A stretch of 64,000 nucleotides of DNA. Source: Clostridia bacterium (GTDB taxonomy: Bacteria; Bacillota; Clostridia; Peptostreptococcales; Acidaminobacteraceae). The translations under genes and the position numbers were made by a program. Each line of letters opens with the position of its first letter. Position 1 is the first letter of the stretch. Location: positions 1 through 64,000 of the forward strand of contig JAGYOH010000006.1 in assembly GCA_018399635.1 (NCBI GenBank), in the 5' to 3' direction. The notes under the pieces are model-generated. The model ran no database searches, was not told where the DNA came from, and worked only from the letters and a program-made list of their open reading frames with translations. Positions 8,337 to 16,465 of this stretch are shown piece by piece.

Positions 8337-8732
8337 CTACTCCCAGATCATTTCACTGCCGATGTTCTGGCAGACCAGATCATAACCGTTGGGTCCCATG
8401 CTCTTCTTCACATAGGGACAATTCTTGCAATTGTCATCGACAACCCCGACCTGCCCCATGCCGAACCAAAGCACGAATTTCGTATGCCCGTTGGGACAAT
8501 TGCTGATGGGACTGTAGAATCCTCCTCCGGCGACCTGGTCCAGTTCATCATCCGACAAGGCCTCCCCCCCGGTGTTTTTGACCATGAGTCCCTTCACCCG
8601 GTCCTCCTCTTCAGCCGTCATGACGACACCCCTCACGGCCAGGTAGACCATGAAGGCTTCCATGGACCCCACTTCTCTGATCTTGGATTTGAACGCTTCT
8701 CCTTCTATTGCCATCAATTCTTCCAGTTTCAT
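8337..8732 (-). CDS. Double-glycine leader peptide with four-cysteine core
   Basis: The product has 131 residues. The leader (1-70) ends LSDDELDQVAGG and is helical and acidic as in Nif11/NHLP leaders, though less typical than its neighbours. The 61-residue core has Cys79 in a CPNGH motif, C102-x2-C105 and Cys121, a layout reminiscent of a small zinc ribbon. C102-x2-C105-x-Y107 and Y117-x2-V-C121 recur in the product at 1717-1998. AAGGGGGAATTGCG precedes the ATG. It is the first peptide gene after the phosphatase gene, separated by about 275 bp in which I see no further gene. Confidence 0.8.
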   Translation of the reverse strand: MKLEELMAIEGEAFKSKIREVGSMEAFMVYLAVRGVVMTAEEEDRVKGLMVKNTGGEALSDDELDQVAGGGFYSPISNCPNGHTKFVLWFGMGQVGVVDDNCKNCPYVKKSMGPNGYDLVCQNIGSEMIWE

Positions 8733-9007
8733 CGCAATTCCCCCTTTTTTTTATTGGCGATCCTCATGACGTCTTCCACCCGGAGATGCGTATTCAGTCT
8801 CGGCACCTGATTGAAATCCCCGGATCCAGCCCCGCCGCCAGATGCGCTTGAAGGGCCGGACCTGAATCAAGGGTCCTCTCAGTGATGCCTCTGCCTGGAG
8901 TCAGGTCAAGGGGATCGTGTGACAATTCTACGTGAGAAGGTGACAAAGGTGTGCCCCTTGCCGGATTCTTCAGTCGGTGACCAGGCCCTCCCACAGGGAC
9001 GACGGCC

Positions 9008-10861
9008 CTAGGCCTTGTTCTCGCGGAGCATCAAGGCCAGCATGGTGACATCGTCAGAAGCCGGCGTATCCAGGACAAAGCGGTCAATCTCTTGTCTCAT
9101 GCCCCCGATGATTCCCCGGACGTCGCTGTGTTTCAGGCGGTTGGCCGCCGCCACCATGCGGCTGTCTCCAAGAAGATCATTCTGAGCGTTGGTCGCCTCG
9201 GAAACACCGTCGGTATAGACGAACAACCGGTCATGGGGCTTCAAGACGGTTGTGAGAGAATCATACCGGTAGTCCTCCATGCCTCCCAGCACCAGATAGT
9301 GGTTCACTTTGAGGAAGTCGAAGTCACCGCCCTCCCTTGAGACAAGAGGAGGATTGTGACCCGCACTGATGTATTCCAGTTCACCGGTCCTCGTATCGAG
9401 AATGCCCATGAAAACCGTCACAAACATATTTTCTTCATTGTCGGAGCACAGCAGGTTGTTGGTCTGGTAAAAGATATCCGGCATTGAATTACCCTGAAGC
9501 ACCTGGTTTTTGAGAATGGTCCTGGTGATCACCATGAAGAGGGCGGCAGGGATTCCCTTTCCCGAAACATCGCCGATGCTGAAGCACAACCGATGATCGT
9601 CAATCAGAAAGAAATCATAGAAATCACCCCCGACCTCCTTGGCCGGCTCCATGGTGGCGTATAAATCCAGATTCGCCATGTTGGGATAGGGGGGGAACAA
9701 GCGGGGCAGCATGCTGGTCTGGATTTTGTTCGCCACCTCGAGTTCACTCTGGATCCGTTCTTTTTCCGCCGTCGTTTTTTTCAGGTTTTCTATGTAATCG
9801 ATGAGGTTGGTCTTCATCTTGCTGAAGTCATCCGCCAGTTCCTCGATCTCATCCCCCGTCCTGATATCGAGAGCATGCTGGAGATTCCCGCCGCTGACGA
9901 TCCTGACCCCCTCCTTCAGGGCGAGGATCGGCGTCGTGATGCGCTTTGAGATGATGAAGACCACCAGGAGGACGATTCCCATGATCCCGCTCATCAGCAA
10001 GACCACCTGCCGCATGAGATTCATGGCCGGACCCATCAGTTCATCTTCGTAGAGAGAGATGCCCAGGGTCCAGGAAGGGGTGCCCGGGATCGGGTTGAAG
10101 ACGGTAACCAACTTTTCTCCATCGGGATTTTCATAGGCCATCAGTCCCGGCTCCCCTTCGAGCATGCGTTCTCCGATTGCCTCAAGGCCCCGGTACCCCC
10201 ATTCATCGGATTCAAGGTAATTCATGGTCATGACCAATTGGTCCTCGGGATAGGCAATCAGCAGTCCGGTCTGGTCCACGATATAGCCAAAACCCTGCTC
10301 ACCGATTTCAATGGCCCTGGCAATCTCCGAGAGGGTCTTCAAGAGGACCGTTGCCGCCATGAGTCCCGTTTTCTGGCCGCGGTCGTCATAAACCGCCCTG
10401 GCCACCACGAGCATTCTGGCGCCGGTTGAATAGGAAATCACCGGCTCGCTGATATAATAGCTGTGTTCCCCGAGAATAATGGCCTTGTAGTAATCACGGT
10501 CCCTGATATCTCCCCGTTTTCCCTGGGTGGTGACATAATTGCCCTCAAGATCGGCATAGAACAGAATTTCGTAGTCCCTGTTGATGCGGTCCGCCTGGGC
10601 CATCAGGTCTGCTTCAATCTCCTCAAGATCCCCTCGGCGGACCAGGTCCCGCCGGGACATGATGGTGACTTCGTTGACATACCCCTCCACCAGTCTCGCG
10701 ATTTCCGCCGACCTGGCAACCAGCACCTCCTGGCTGAGATGCCTGGTCAACGGAATCACCGTGTCACCCACCTCCCTGTAAACCACCACCCCTGAAACAG
10801 TCAGCAGAATGAGCAGCGACAGCCCGAACCAAAGCAGCATTTTCCCTCTAATCGATTTCAT
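9008..10861 (-). CDS. Membrane sensor SpoIIE/RsbU-type PP2C phosphatase
   Basis: The start at 10861 follows GGAGGGAAGG and gives 617 residues. One membrane helix (about 7-28) precedes a large extracytoplasmic sensor of the dCache type. A second helix lies at roughly 285-305, followed by a HAMP domain, a short coiled coil and a C-terminal PP2C domain with DFYDFFLIDDHRLCFSIGDV, SAGHNPPLVS, FVYTDGVSEATN and DDVTMLALM. These phosphatases dephosphorylate STAS proteins and so release a partner-switch target. It is the first gene of the block running to the STAS and RsbW-like genes, so it is the likely input that tells the export system about an outside signal. Confidence 0.92.
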   Translation of the reverse strand: MKSIRGKMLLWFGLSLLILLTVSGVVVYREVGDTVIPLTRHLSQEVLVARSAEIARLVEGYVNEVTIMSRRDLVRRGDLEEIEADLMAQADRINRDYEILFYADLEGNYVTTQGKRGDIRDRDYYKAIILGEHSYYISEPVISYSTGARMLVVARAVYDDRGQKTGLMAATVLLKTLSEIARAIEIGEQGFGYIVDQTGLLIAYPEDQLVMTMNYLESDEWGYRGLEAIGERMLEGEPGLMAYENPDGEKLVTVFNPIPGTPSWTLGISLYEDELMGPAMNLMRQVVLLMSGIMGIVLLVVFIISKRITTPILALKEGVRIVSGGNLQHALDIRTGDEIEELADDFSKMKTNLIDYIENLKKTTAEKERIQSELEVANKIQTSMLPRLFPPYPNMANLDLYATMEPAKEVGGDFYDFFLIDDHRLCFSIGDVSGKGIPAALFMVITRTILKNQVLQGNSMPDIFYQTNNLLCSDNEENMFVTVFMGILDTRTGELEYISAGHNPPLVSREGGDFDFLKVNHYLVLGGMEDYRYDSLTTVLKPHDRLFVYTDGVSEATNAQNDLLGDSRMVAAANRLKHSDVRGIIGGMRQEIDRFVLDTPASDDVTMLALMLRENKA

Positions 10862-11012
10862 TGGCCTTCCCTCCATAAACCCTGTTTTGCCCTGTGAACC
10901 AAGACAAAGAACCCCCGGCTTCTTCTGCGCGGCATCTCCTTGATCCTCATGCCGGATTTTCAACCCGCCTATGGCCGGCACACTCCTGCCTTGGCCAGAT
11001 CATACCCCTCCA

Positions 11013-11041
11013 ATGTTACAATTCTTCGGGACTATGTTACA
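11013..11041 (-). promoter_or_regulatory. Direct repeats upstream of phosphatase/export block
   Basis: ATGTTACA (plus-strand sense) occurs at 11013-11020 and again at 11034-11041, exactly 21 bp apart, about two helical turns. A TATGAT-like -10 lies about 10 bp further toward the phosphatase gene. The arrangement suggests a tandem binding site for an activator such as a response regulator. Confidence 0.45.
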
Positions 11042-11113
11042 GCCGGGTAACGGAGAAATCGTGACCACCGCAAACCGTCGGTGGGGCATCAAGCCACAGG
11101 GCCGTCATGGACG

Positions 11114-11145
11114 ACAAAAGTCCCCGCAAAGTATTGCGGGGACTT
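11114..11145 (-). terminator. Terminator of tRNA-Arg
   Basis: A 12-bp stem (11118-11129 with 11134-11145) around a 4-base loop, followed on the minus strand by four T residues, lies just downstream of the tRNA 3' end. Confidence 0.85.
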
Positions 11146-11150
11146 GATTT

Positions 11151-11227
11151 TGGCGCACCCGGCGGGAGTCGAACCCACGACCTACCGCTTAGGAGGCGGT
11201 TGCTCTATCCTTCTGAGCTACGGGTGC
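11151..11227 (-). tRNA. tRNA-Arg (anticodon CCT)
   Basis: The minus strand gives a complete cloverleaf of 74 nt plus an encoded CCA. The acceptor stem is GCACCCG/CGGGTGC. The anticodon stem ACCGC/GCGGT encloses the loop CTCCTAA, so the anticodon is CCT and reads AGG. The T arm is GTGGGTTCGACTCCCGC. It stands alone between the antiporter operon and its terminator. Confidence 0.95.
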
Positions 11228-11282
11228 AGAATTCATCGGTGGGGACCGATGGCGCCCCGCCTTCTGAAAAGGCGGGAGCGGT

Positions 11283-12836
11283 TCAAATGAAAACCACGAG
11301 ACTTAAAACGAAAAACACCAGCAGGACGATCCCGTTGTCAAAGGAAAGGGAGAAATGACGCATCTTCTTCATCAAGGCCTTCTCATGGATGCCGAAGGCA
11401 AAGAACCAGGTGATGCCGAGCAACACCTCGAAGGAGGTCTTTACCAGGTTCATGGGCTTGAAATAGTACCACAGATCCCTGGTCATGCTCTGATAATCGG
11501 GGAAGAGGGTCCCCAGGAAAAAGATGGCGAGGGACAGGAAGCCCATGGCCACGTACTTGCTGGTCTTGACATCGACCTTGACGGGCTGGTGGGAACCCAG
11601 AATCTGGAGAATCTTGAACATGGATCCCGCCGTCAGACTGTTGACCAGGACCAGGGGGAGCAACTGCCACAAGGGCAGATTCATTCCCATGGCGCTCTTG
11701 GCGATATAGCCGCTGGTGAAGGGAATTCCCGCCAGGGCAAAGGTGCCGATGATCAGAAAAACAGACAGCAACGAGTCATTTTCCCATAAGCCTCTGATTT
11801 TGTCAACCCGGCGTTCCTTGTATTGGTTGATGACAATGCCGGAGCCGAGAAAGAGCAGACTTTTGATCAGGGAATGGCTGACCAGATAAAGTAGCGCCAT
11901 ATCTATATTAATCGAAAACGCGATCATAATCAACCCAATCTGGCTGACCGTGTGAAAAGAAAGAATCTGCTTGATGTCCTTCTGGGAAAAGGCGAATACC
12001 ACTCCCATGAGGGCGGTGAAGATGCCCAGAAGGTAAAAGAGCCCGGAAAAGTCAAAAATCTTGAAGACCGAGGTGAGCTTCATCAGACCGATGATGCCGG
12101 TCTTGACCAGCAATCCCGACAAGAGGGCGGAGATTGACGTGATGGCGGCGCTGTGGGCCTTGGGCAGCCAGTCGTATACCGGAAAGACGGCTGACTTGAC
12201 CCCGAAGGCGCTCACCATGAGAATCACCCCGATTCTCACGGTATCGTCCATGCCGGTTGCCGTCACCAGCTCGGCCATCAGACTCAGATTCAAGGTCCCG
12301 AATCTGAGGTAGAGGATGATGACCCCGATCAGGTAGATCATCATGCCCACGGTATTGAAGAGCAGATAGTAGATTCCCGCCTTGAGGGAATGGGCGTCCT
12401 TCTTGTAGATGATCAGGATCGTGGAGATGATGGTGATCAGTTCCAGCATGACGAAAATATTGAAAATATCATCACTGAGGACAAAGCCGTTGAAGGTCCC
12501 CTGAAGCAGGAGCACAAAGAACAGGAACTTGAAATCGTGGTCCTTGCTTTGATAGATGAAGATCAGAATCACCGTGAAGAGGAAGGTCGCCAGGATGATG
12601 AAGGTCGCACTCAGTGCATCGAATTTCAGGCCGATGCCGATAAATGGCTCCCAGCCACCGATGACCTCGTAGAGCACGATCCCCTTCTTTACCGCTCCCA
12701 GGAGCTGCAGGGTGATGACCATGACCACGGCTTCGGCCAGGTAGATCCAGCGGTACAGTTTCACTGAATTCACCAGATAGATGAAGACCCCCAGGACAAT
12801 GGGAAGAAATATCAGGGTGTAGAGCAGCTTTTCCAT
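11283..12836 (-). CDS. mnhD: Cation/proton antiporter subunit D (MnhD/MrpD/MbhH-like)
   Basis: The 517-residue protein is a NuoN/MrpD-family proton-translocating subunit with about 14 membrane helices. The conserved region VYDWLPKAHSAAITSISALLSG and a Lys/Glu-rich membrane core are clear. It is the last gene of the eight-gene operon and abuts the preceding subunit C gene with no gap. It is the only large antiporter-type subunit here; a full-length MrpA is absent, as in Mbh-type modules. It would move ions across the cytoplasmic membrane for Na+/pH balance. Confidence 0.92.
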   Translation of the reverse strand: MEKLLYTLIFLPIVLGVFIYLVNSVKLYRWIYLAEAVVMVITLQLLGAVKKGIVLYEVIGGWEPFIGIGLKFDALSATFIILATFLFTVILIFIYQSKDHDFKFLFFVLLLQGTFNGFVLSDDIFNIFVMLELITIISTILIIYKKDAHSLKAGIYYLLFNTVGMMIYLIGVIILYLRFGTLNLSLMAELVTATGMDDTVRIGVILMVSAFGVKSAVFPVYDWLPKAHSAAITSISALLSGLLVKTGIIGLMKLTSVFKIFDFSGLFYLLGIFTALMGVVFAFSQKDIKQILSFHTVSQIGLIMIAFSINIDMALLYLVSHSLIKSLLFLGSGIVINQYKERRVDKIRGLWENDSLLSVFLIIGTFALAGIPFTSGYIAKSAMGMNLPLWQLLPLVLVNSLTAGSMFKILQILGSHQPVKVDVKTSKYVAMGFLSLAIFFLGTLFPDYQSMTRDLWYYFKPMNLVKTSFEVLLGITWFFAFGIHEKALMKKMRHFSLSFDNGIVLLVFFVLSLVVFI

Positions 12837-13169
12837 CTAATCCATCCTTTTTTTGATCAGATCCCAGTCCAGGGTCCCGAAATGATGAAATATCTTGATC
12901 GAAAACATGAGGGCCAGGGCGGTGACCGAAGCCCCGATGACGATCGCGGTGATCATCAGGGCCTGGGGCATGGGGTCGGTCATCCTTTCGATGGTACCCG
13001 GCATGATGGGCGGAATCGTGTCCGCCTTGTAACTGAAGGAAATGAACAACAGAATGATATTCGCCTGGAGCAGGTTGAGGAACATGATGCTTTTGATCAG
13101 ATTCTTGCTGGTGCCCAGGCCCAGAAAAGCAATCAGTATGGCCATGATGACCATGTAGATGACGATCAC
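12837..13169 (-). CDS. mnhC: Antiporter subunit C (MnhC/MrpC, NuoK-like)
   Basis: The 110-residue protein has three membrane helices and belongs to the NuoK/MrpC family (NLIKSIMFLNLLQANIILLFISF). It overlaps the start of its upstream neighbour by 4 bp and ends directly before mnhD, so the genes are translationally coupled. It is a structural membrane subunit of the Mrp/Mbh-type antiporter. Confidence 0.9.
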   Translation of the reverse strand: MIVIYMVIMAILIAFLGLGTSKNLIKSIMFLNLLQANIILLFISFSYKADTIPPIMPGTIERMTDPMPQALMITAIVIGASVTALALMFSIKIFHHFGTLDWDLIKKRMD

Positions 13170-13570
13170 AGCTCTCCCTCCTCGACAAAGGATGAAATGA
13201 TGGAAATGACCCCCAGGGTCACCTTGAAACCGATGATGAAGTTGAGCAGTACCAGGAAGAAGCGGGGATCGATCCAGGGATTTCCCACTAGAAAGTTGGT
13301 GAAGAATCTCTGGTGGATCAGAAGGCTGAAACTGCCGATGAGGAGCAGGAGCAGATAGAGGAGCTTTTCAAAACGGGCCAGGAGGACCAGGTTGAAGGGG
13401 TCCTTGCTGCTGAGCAGGTATCGGATGAAGAAAGAAGTGGCCAAGAGGACCCCTCCCTGAAAACCGCCGCCTGGGGAAAGATCCCCGTTGAGAATCAGGT
13501 AGGTCCCGAACATGAGCAGAAAGGGGTATATCATAGTACTGACGACGCTTAGAATTTTGGATCTTTCCAT
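13166..13570 (-). CDS. mnhB: Antiporter subunit B (MnhB/MrpB)
   Basis: This 134-residue protein with four membrane helices matches the MnhB family, including the conserved GDLSPGGGFQGGVLLATSFF. It overlaps the MbhE-like gene by about 20 bp and mnhC by 4 bp. It is a membrane subunit of the antiporter complex. Confidence 0.92.
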   Translation of the reverse strand: MERSKILSVVSTMIYPFLLMFGTYLILNGDLSPGGGFQGGVLLATSFFIRYLLSSKDPFNLVLLARFEKLLYLLLLLIGSFSLLIHQRFFTNFLVGNPWIDPRFFLVLLNFIIGFKVTLGVISIISSFVEEGEL

Positions 13571-13911
13571 GGCTGATCCTCCTGGTCATCCGTCGAATCA
13601 AAAATCTTCAGGGTTCTCAAGGATATGGGGTCAAGCATTTCGACATCCTTTCTCACCATGAAAATGATTCCCGTAGCGACGGCGAAGAGTACTGTGGCTT
13701 CGAAAAAGGAATCGTAGAGCCGGTAATCCAGATAGATGGCCGTTACAAAATTGGCTGAATGGGCCTGGCCGTAGAAGGCTTCAAGATGCAGCCGGTAAGC
13801 ATCCCCGAGTCCGCCATCGGAAAGCCCCTTGAAGACCCTCCCGAGGGTCGCCCCGAAAAAACCCAGCAACAGCAGGGTTATGACCGTTTTAATCTTCATG
13901 AACATTTTCAC
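13549..13911 (-). CDS. MbhE-like antiporter subunit (MrpA C-terminal equivalent)
   Basis: The 120-residue protein has two membrane helices, with YDSFFEATVLFAVATGIIFMVR near the end. This corresponds to the distal C-terminal part of MrpA, which Mbh-type modules encode as a separate gene. It overlaps both neighbours. It supports reading this operon as the Mbh-style split form. Confidence 0.82.
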   Translation of the reverse strand: MKMFMKIKTVITLLLLGFFGATLGRVFKGLSDGGLGDAYRLHLEAFYGQAHSANFVTAIYLDYRLYDSFFEATVLFAVATGIIFMVRKDVEMLDPISLRTLKIFDSTDDQEDQPWKDPKF

Positions 13912-14428
13912 CAGTCCTCATGAATTCCAGTCTGAGTGGATCCTTGCCTTCCTTCAAGCGGGCCATCAGGCGGTCGTTGACGGAGGAGGACTCCTTTGAA
14001 ATCAGGCGGTAGGATTCCCGCGGCCGGCTGATCACCATGTCGATATTGGAGCCCCGGAAAACCTCCTTGAGACTGAACTCGTTCTCCAGGCCGGCATACA
14101 TCAGTCTGAGCCGGAGTTTTTCCTCCTTGCAGAAGAGGCGGATCTCCTCGATGATTTCACGGGAATAATCATCCATCACCTCATCCACCACCAGGAAGTC
14201 CTTTTGCTTGGTGATGGCGATGATATAGACAAAGGGAATCAGAGCACAGCCCACGGCGATTTCAGCCAGGGCGATGTCCGGCGCATTGAACATCAGATAC
14301 AAGAGAGAAACGATCACGGAAGAAATCGTCAGGTAGAGAACGCCGATATAAAGATTCTTTTGAAAGATCAACGCCAGCATCAAGACCATCTGCAGACCGA
14401 GGAGGGTCACAATGATCACGGTTTCCAT
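13889..14428 (-). CDS. MbhD-like antiporter subunit (DUF4040) with C-terminal extension
   Basis: The first 75 or so residues contain three membrane helices with the DUF4040/MbhD signature (LYLMFNAPDIALAEIAVGCAL), equivalent to part of MrpA. About 105 further residues, soluble and highly charged, follow (starting near DEVMDDYSREIIEEIRLF) and are longer than expected for MbhD. That extension contains LRLMYAGLENEFSLKEVF and is not recognised. The gene overlaps mnhG by 13 bp and the MbhE-like gene by 23 bp. Confidence 0.82.
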   Translation of the reverse strand: METVIIVTLLGLQMVLMLALIFQKNLYIGVLYLTISSVIVSLLYLMFNAPDIALAEIAVGCALIPFVYIIAITKQKDFLVVDEVMDDYSREIIEEIRLFCKEEKLRLRLMYAGLENEFSLKEVFRGSNIDMVISRPRESYRLISKESSSVNDRLMARLKEGKDPLRLEFMRTGENVHED

Positions 14429-14694
14429 GGCTCATCCTCCTTGTGTCTTTTCTTGGCGATCAAGTGAGTGGTCACCGGGTTGGTGATGAACATGAAAAGC
14501 AGAATCATGAGATACCGGGAGGTGAAGTAAATGTCCCGCATATAGAGGGCGAGGCCGGTCAGGATCAGAAGAAGGGCCGCAGAATCGATCTTGCTTGAAG
14601 TGATCAACCGGCCATAGAAGCTTTTGAACTTGAAAATTCCGATGATCCCGAAAATGATGAATAGCCAGGACAGCATCAGGAGTAAGGAGGTCAT
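14416..14694 (-). CDS. mnhG: Antiporter subunit G (MnhG/MrpG)
   Basis: The 92-residue protein has three membrane helices and family features FGIIGIFKFKSFYGRL and TNPVTTHLIAK. It overlaps mnhF by one base and its downstream neighbour by 13 bp. It is a small membrane subunit of the Mrp/Mbh-type antiporter. Confidence 0.88.
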   Translation of the reverse strand: MTSLLLMLSWLFIIFGIIGIFKFKSFYGRLITSSKIDSAALLLILTGLALYMRDIYFTSRYLMILLFMFITNPVTTHLIAKKRHKEDEPWKP

Positions 14695-14948
14695 CAGGCA
14701 TCATTCCTTCCAATATAGACGATGAGAATCGCCGTGGCGATAAAACCGACCAGACTTGAAGCCAGTACGATATCCAATATGAAGGTGCTCTCCTCATAGG
14801 CGGCATAGACCGCCAGGAGGAGGACCACCTTGATGGTCAGCAAATTGAGACTGAGCAGCTTGTCATGGATATTCCTGATCAGGACCAGCCTGAAAACAAA
14901 AATGACGATGGCCACCAGCAGCAATCCCATGGTGATTTTCAAAATCAT
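14694..14948 (-). CDS. mnhF: Antiporter subunit F (MnhF/MrpF)
   Basis: The 84-residue protein has three membrane helices with the MrpF-like central LTIKVVLLLAVYAAYEE and DIVLASSLVGFIATA. The ATG overlaps the end of mnhE by 4 bp. It is a small membrane subunit of the antiporter. Confidence 0.87.
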   Translation of the reverse strand: MILKITMGLLLVAIVIFVFRLVLIRNIHDKLLSLNLLTIKVVLLLAVYAAYEESTFILDIVLASSLVGFIATAILIVYIGRNDA

Positions 14949-15424
14949 ATGGCTTTTCTCCCCCTGAAGATCCGGGAAAAGATTCTTTCCAGACTGTTTT
15001 TTACAGCGAGGACCTCCTCCCCTTCAGAGAGCATGGTCACCACGGTAATCCTGTGATCCGAAAGATCCACCGTAACGGTTCCCGGCGTCAAGGTGATGAA
15101 GTTCGCCGCCATTACGATTTCGAATTCACTCAGACCCTGCAATCCGATCTCGATGAAGGCGATCCTGTCCTCGTGACTTTTCAGAATCCTGCCGATATGC
15201 TTGACGGATGAAAGAAGAATTTCAACCACCAGAAAGAGGCTGTAACGGACCAGGACCCTGATGCGGGGGAGGACGATCTTGTTTTCCTTCTGAAGCCGAT
15301 AGGAAAACAGGGCAATGACGCCACTGAAGATCACCCCGTAAACCAGAACATCAAATTCCAGGGAAACCGTCAACAGCACCCAGAATATCATCAGCGAAAT
15401 GTAGAGTTTGAAAAATTCCGACAT
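14945..15424 (-). CDS. mnhE: Antiporter subunit E (MnhE/MrpE)
   Basis: The 159-residue MrpE-family protein has two or three N-terminal membrane helices and the conserved segment ANFITLTPGTVTVDL. AGGAGGGATGGC precedes the ATG and overlaps the stop of the lipid-kinase-like gene, so the two are probably co-transcribed. It opens the E-F-G-MbhD-MbhE-B-C-D series. Confidence 0.9.
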   Translation of the reverse strand: MSEFFKLYISLMIFWVLLTVSLEFDVLVYGVIFSGVIALFSYRLQKENKIVLPRIRVLVRYSLFLVVEILLSSVKHIGRILKSHEDRIAFIEIGLQGLSEFEIVMAANFITLTPGTVTVDLSDHRITVVTMLSEGEEVLAVKNSLERIFSRIFRGRKAI

Positions 15425-15434
15425 GCCATCCCTC

Positions 15435-16307
15435 CTAACCGTATATGGCGATTCTTTCCTCGGCCACCTGGATTTCCAGGGGGGTCACACCCCTGAGATT
15501 CCCGTCGATATCCAAGGGAATGCTGTCCTCGGAACTCACCTTGAAACGGGTCCCCCTGAAGGATTCCACTTCCTTGACACCCAGGTGGGTTCCCTTGAAG
15601 ACCTTCCAGAAGGTCACGATGAATTTGAGCTTGTTCATCTCATTGACTATGACCATCTCAAACACACCGTCATCCACCTTCGATTCCGGAGACACCTTCA
15701 TGGCGCCGCCGAAGTACTGCCCGTTTCCGATGGCGACCAGCATGACTTTTCGGTCAAAAGTCCTGCCATCCACGGTAATGGTCACCGCCCGGCTCCGATA
15801 CTGCAAGAGGGTGTAGAAGGTGCTCAGGGTATACCCCGCCGACCCCTTGAGAAATTTCTTGATCTTGGACATGTTCTGAAGAATGTAACTGTCGATTCCA
15901 AATCCCGCCATATTGAGAAAAATCCCCTGGTTCACCCTGCCCAGATTGGCCATGATCACCCTTCCGGCGACGATTTTTTCGATGGCCTTCTCAATGCTGT
16001 AATCCTTGTCAAGACACCGGATGAAGTCGTTGCCGGTGCCGGTCGGGACAATCCCCAGCTTGAGGGGTTTTCCGACGATCCCGTTGACGATTTCCCCCAG
16101 GGTCCCGTCACCACCCAGTGAAATCACCTCATTGAAACGGCGGGTGTCGATACCTCCGGCAATCTTCTCCACCTCCCCGGCATGGCCGGATATCACCGTT
16201 TCATGCTGAATCCCATGCCCATCCAAGGCCTCTGCCAGCCGGTCTCTCACTGCGAGGGAAGTTCCCTTGCCGGCAACCGGATTCACGATAATCAAAGCTC
16301 TTCTCAA
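15435..16307 (-). CDS. Diacylglycerol/lipid kinase family protein (DagK/YegS-like)
   Basis: The 290-residue protein has the DAGK catalytic fold: nucleotide-binding NPVAGKG near the N-terminus, the hallmark SLGGDGTLGEIVNG and GIVPTGTGNDFIRCL. The C-terminal half is the beta-sandwich lipid-binding domain. It starts at a TTG preceded by GGAGAG. The usual role is phosphorylating diacylglycerol, which recycles lipid from membrane or lipoteichoic acid synthesis. It is separated from mnhE by 10 bp and so probably heads the antiporter operon; a functional link is not evident. Confidence 0.88.
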   Translation of the reverse strand: MRRALIIVNPVAGKGTSLAVRDRLAEALDGHGIQHETVISGHAGEVEKIAGGIDTRRFNEVISLGGDGTLGEIVNGIVGKPLKLGIVPTGTGNDFIRCLDKDYSIEKAIEKIVAGRVIMANLGRVNQGIFLNMAGFGIDSYILQNMSKIKKFLKGSAGYTLSTFYTLLQYRSRAVTITVDGRTFDRKVMLVAIGNGQYFGGAMKVSPESKVDDGVFEMVIVNEMNKLKFIVTFWKVFKGTHLGVKEVESFRGTRFKVSSEDSIPLDIDGNLRGVTPLEIQVAEERIAIYG

Positions 16308-16465
16308 ATTATTCTCTCCTGTCTGAAATCACGATTCATTCAAAATACCACCAGTGGCCCGGTCCAATGATTTTTTTGCTTTTGAAAATACTACACTATT
16401 TTTCAAATATTTGGAAGAGTTTTTCAATTCCCAGCAAATTGTGTGGTTTTAAACCGGACCAGCCG

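Noticed and set aside
8794-8994. Open frame between the phosphatase and first peptide gene
   Set aside because: The product is rich in Pro, Gly and Arg without leader or cysteine pattern. I scanned this 275-bp gap on the minus strand and saw no double-glycine motif.
11256-11278. GC-rich hairpin after mnhD
   Set aside because: CCCGCCTT/AAGGCGGG makes a stem but no T-run follows on either strand, so it was not called a terminator.
12472-13188. Long minus-strand frame inside the antiporter operon
   Set aside because: It is His- and Gly-rich and overlaps mnhD, mnhC and mnhB, whose frames have clear membrane helices and motifs.
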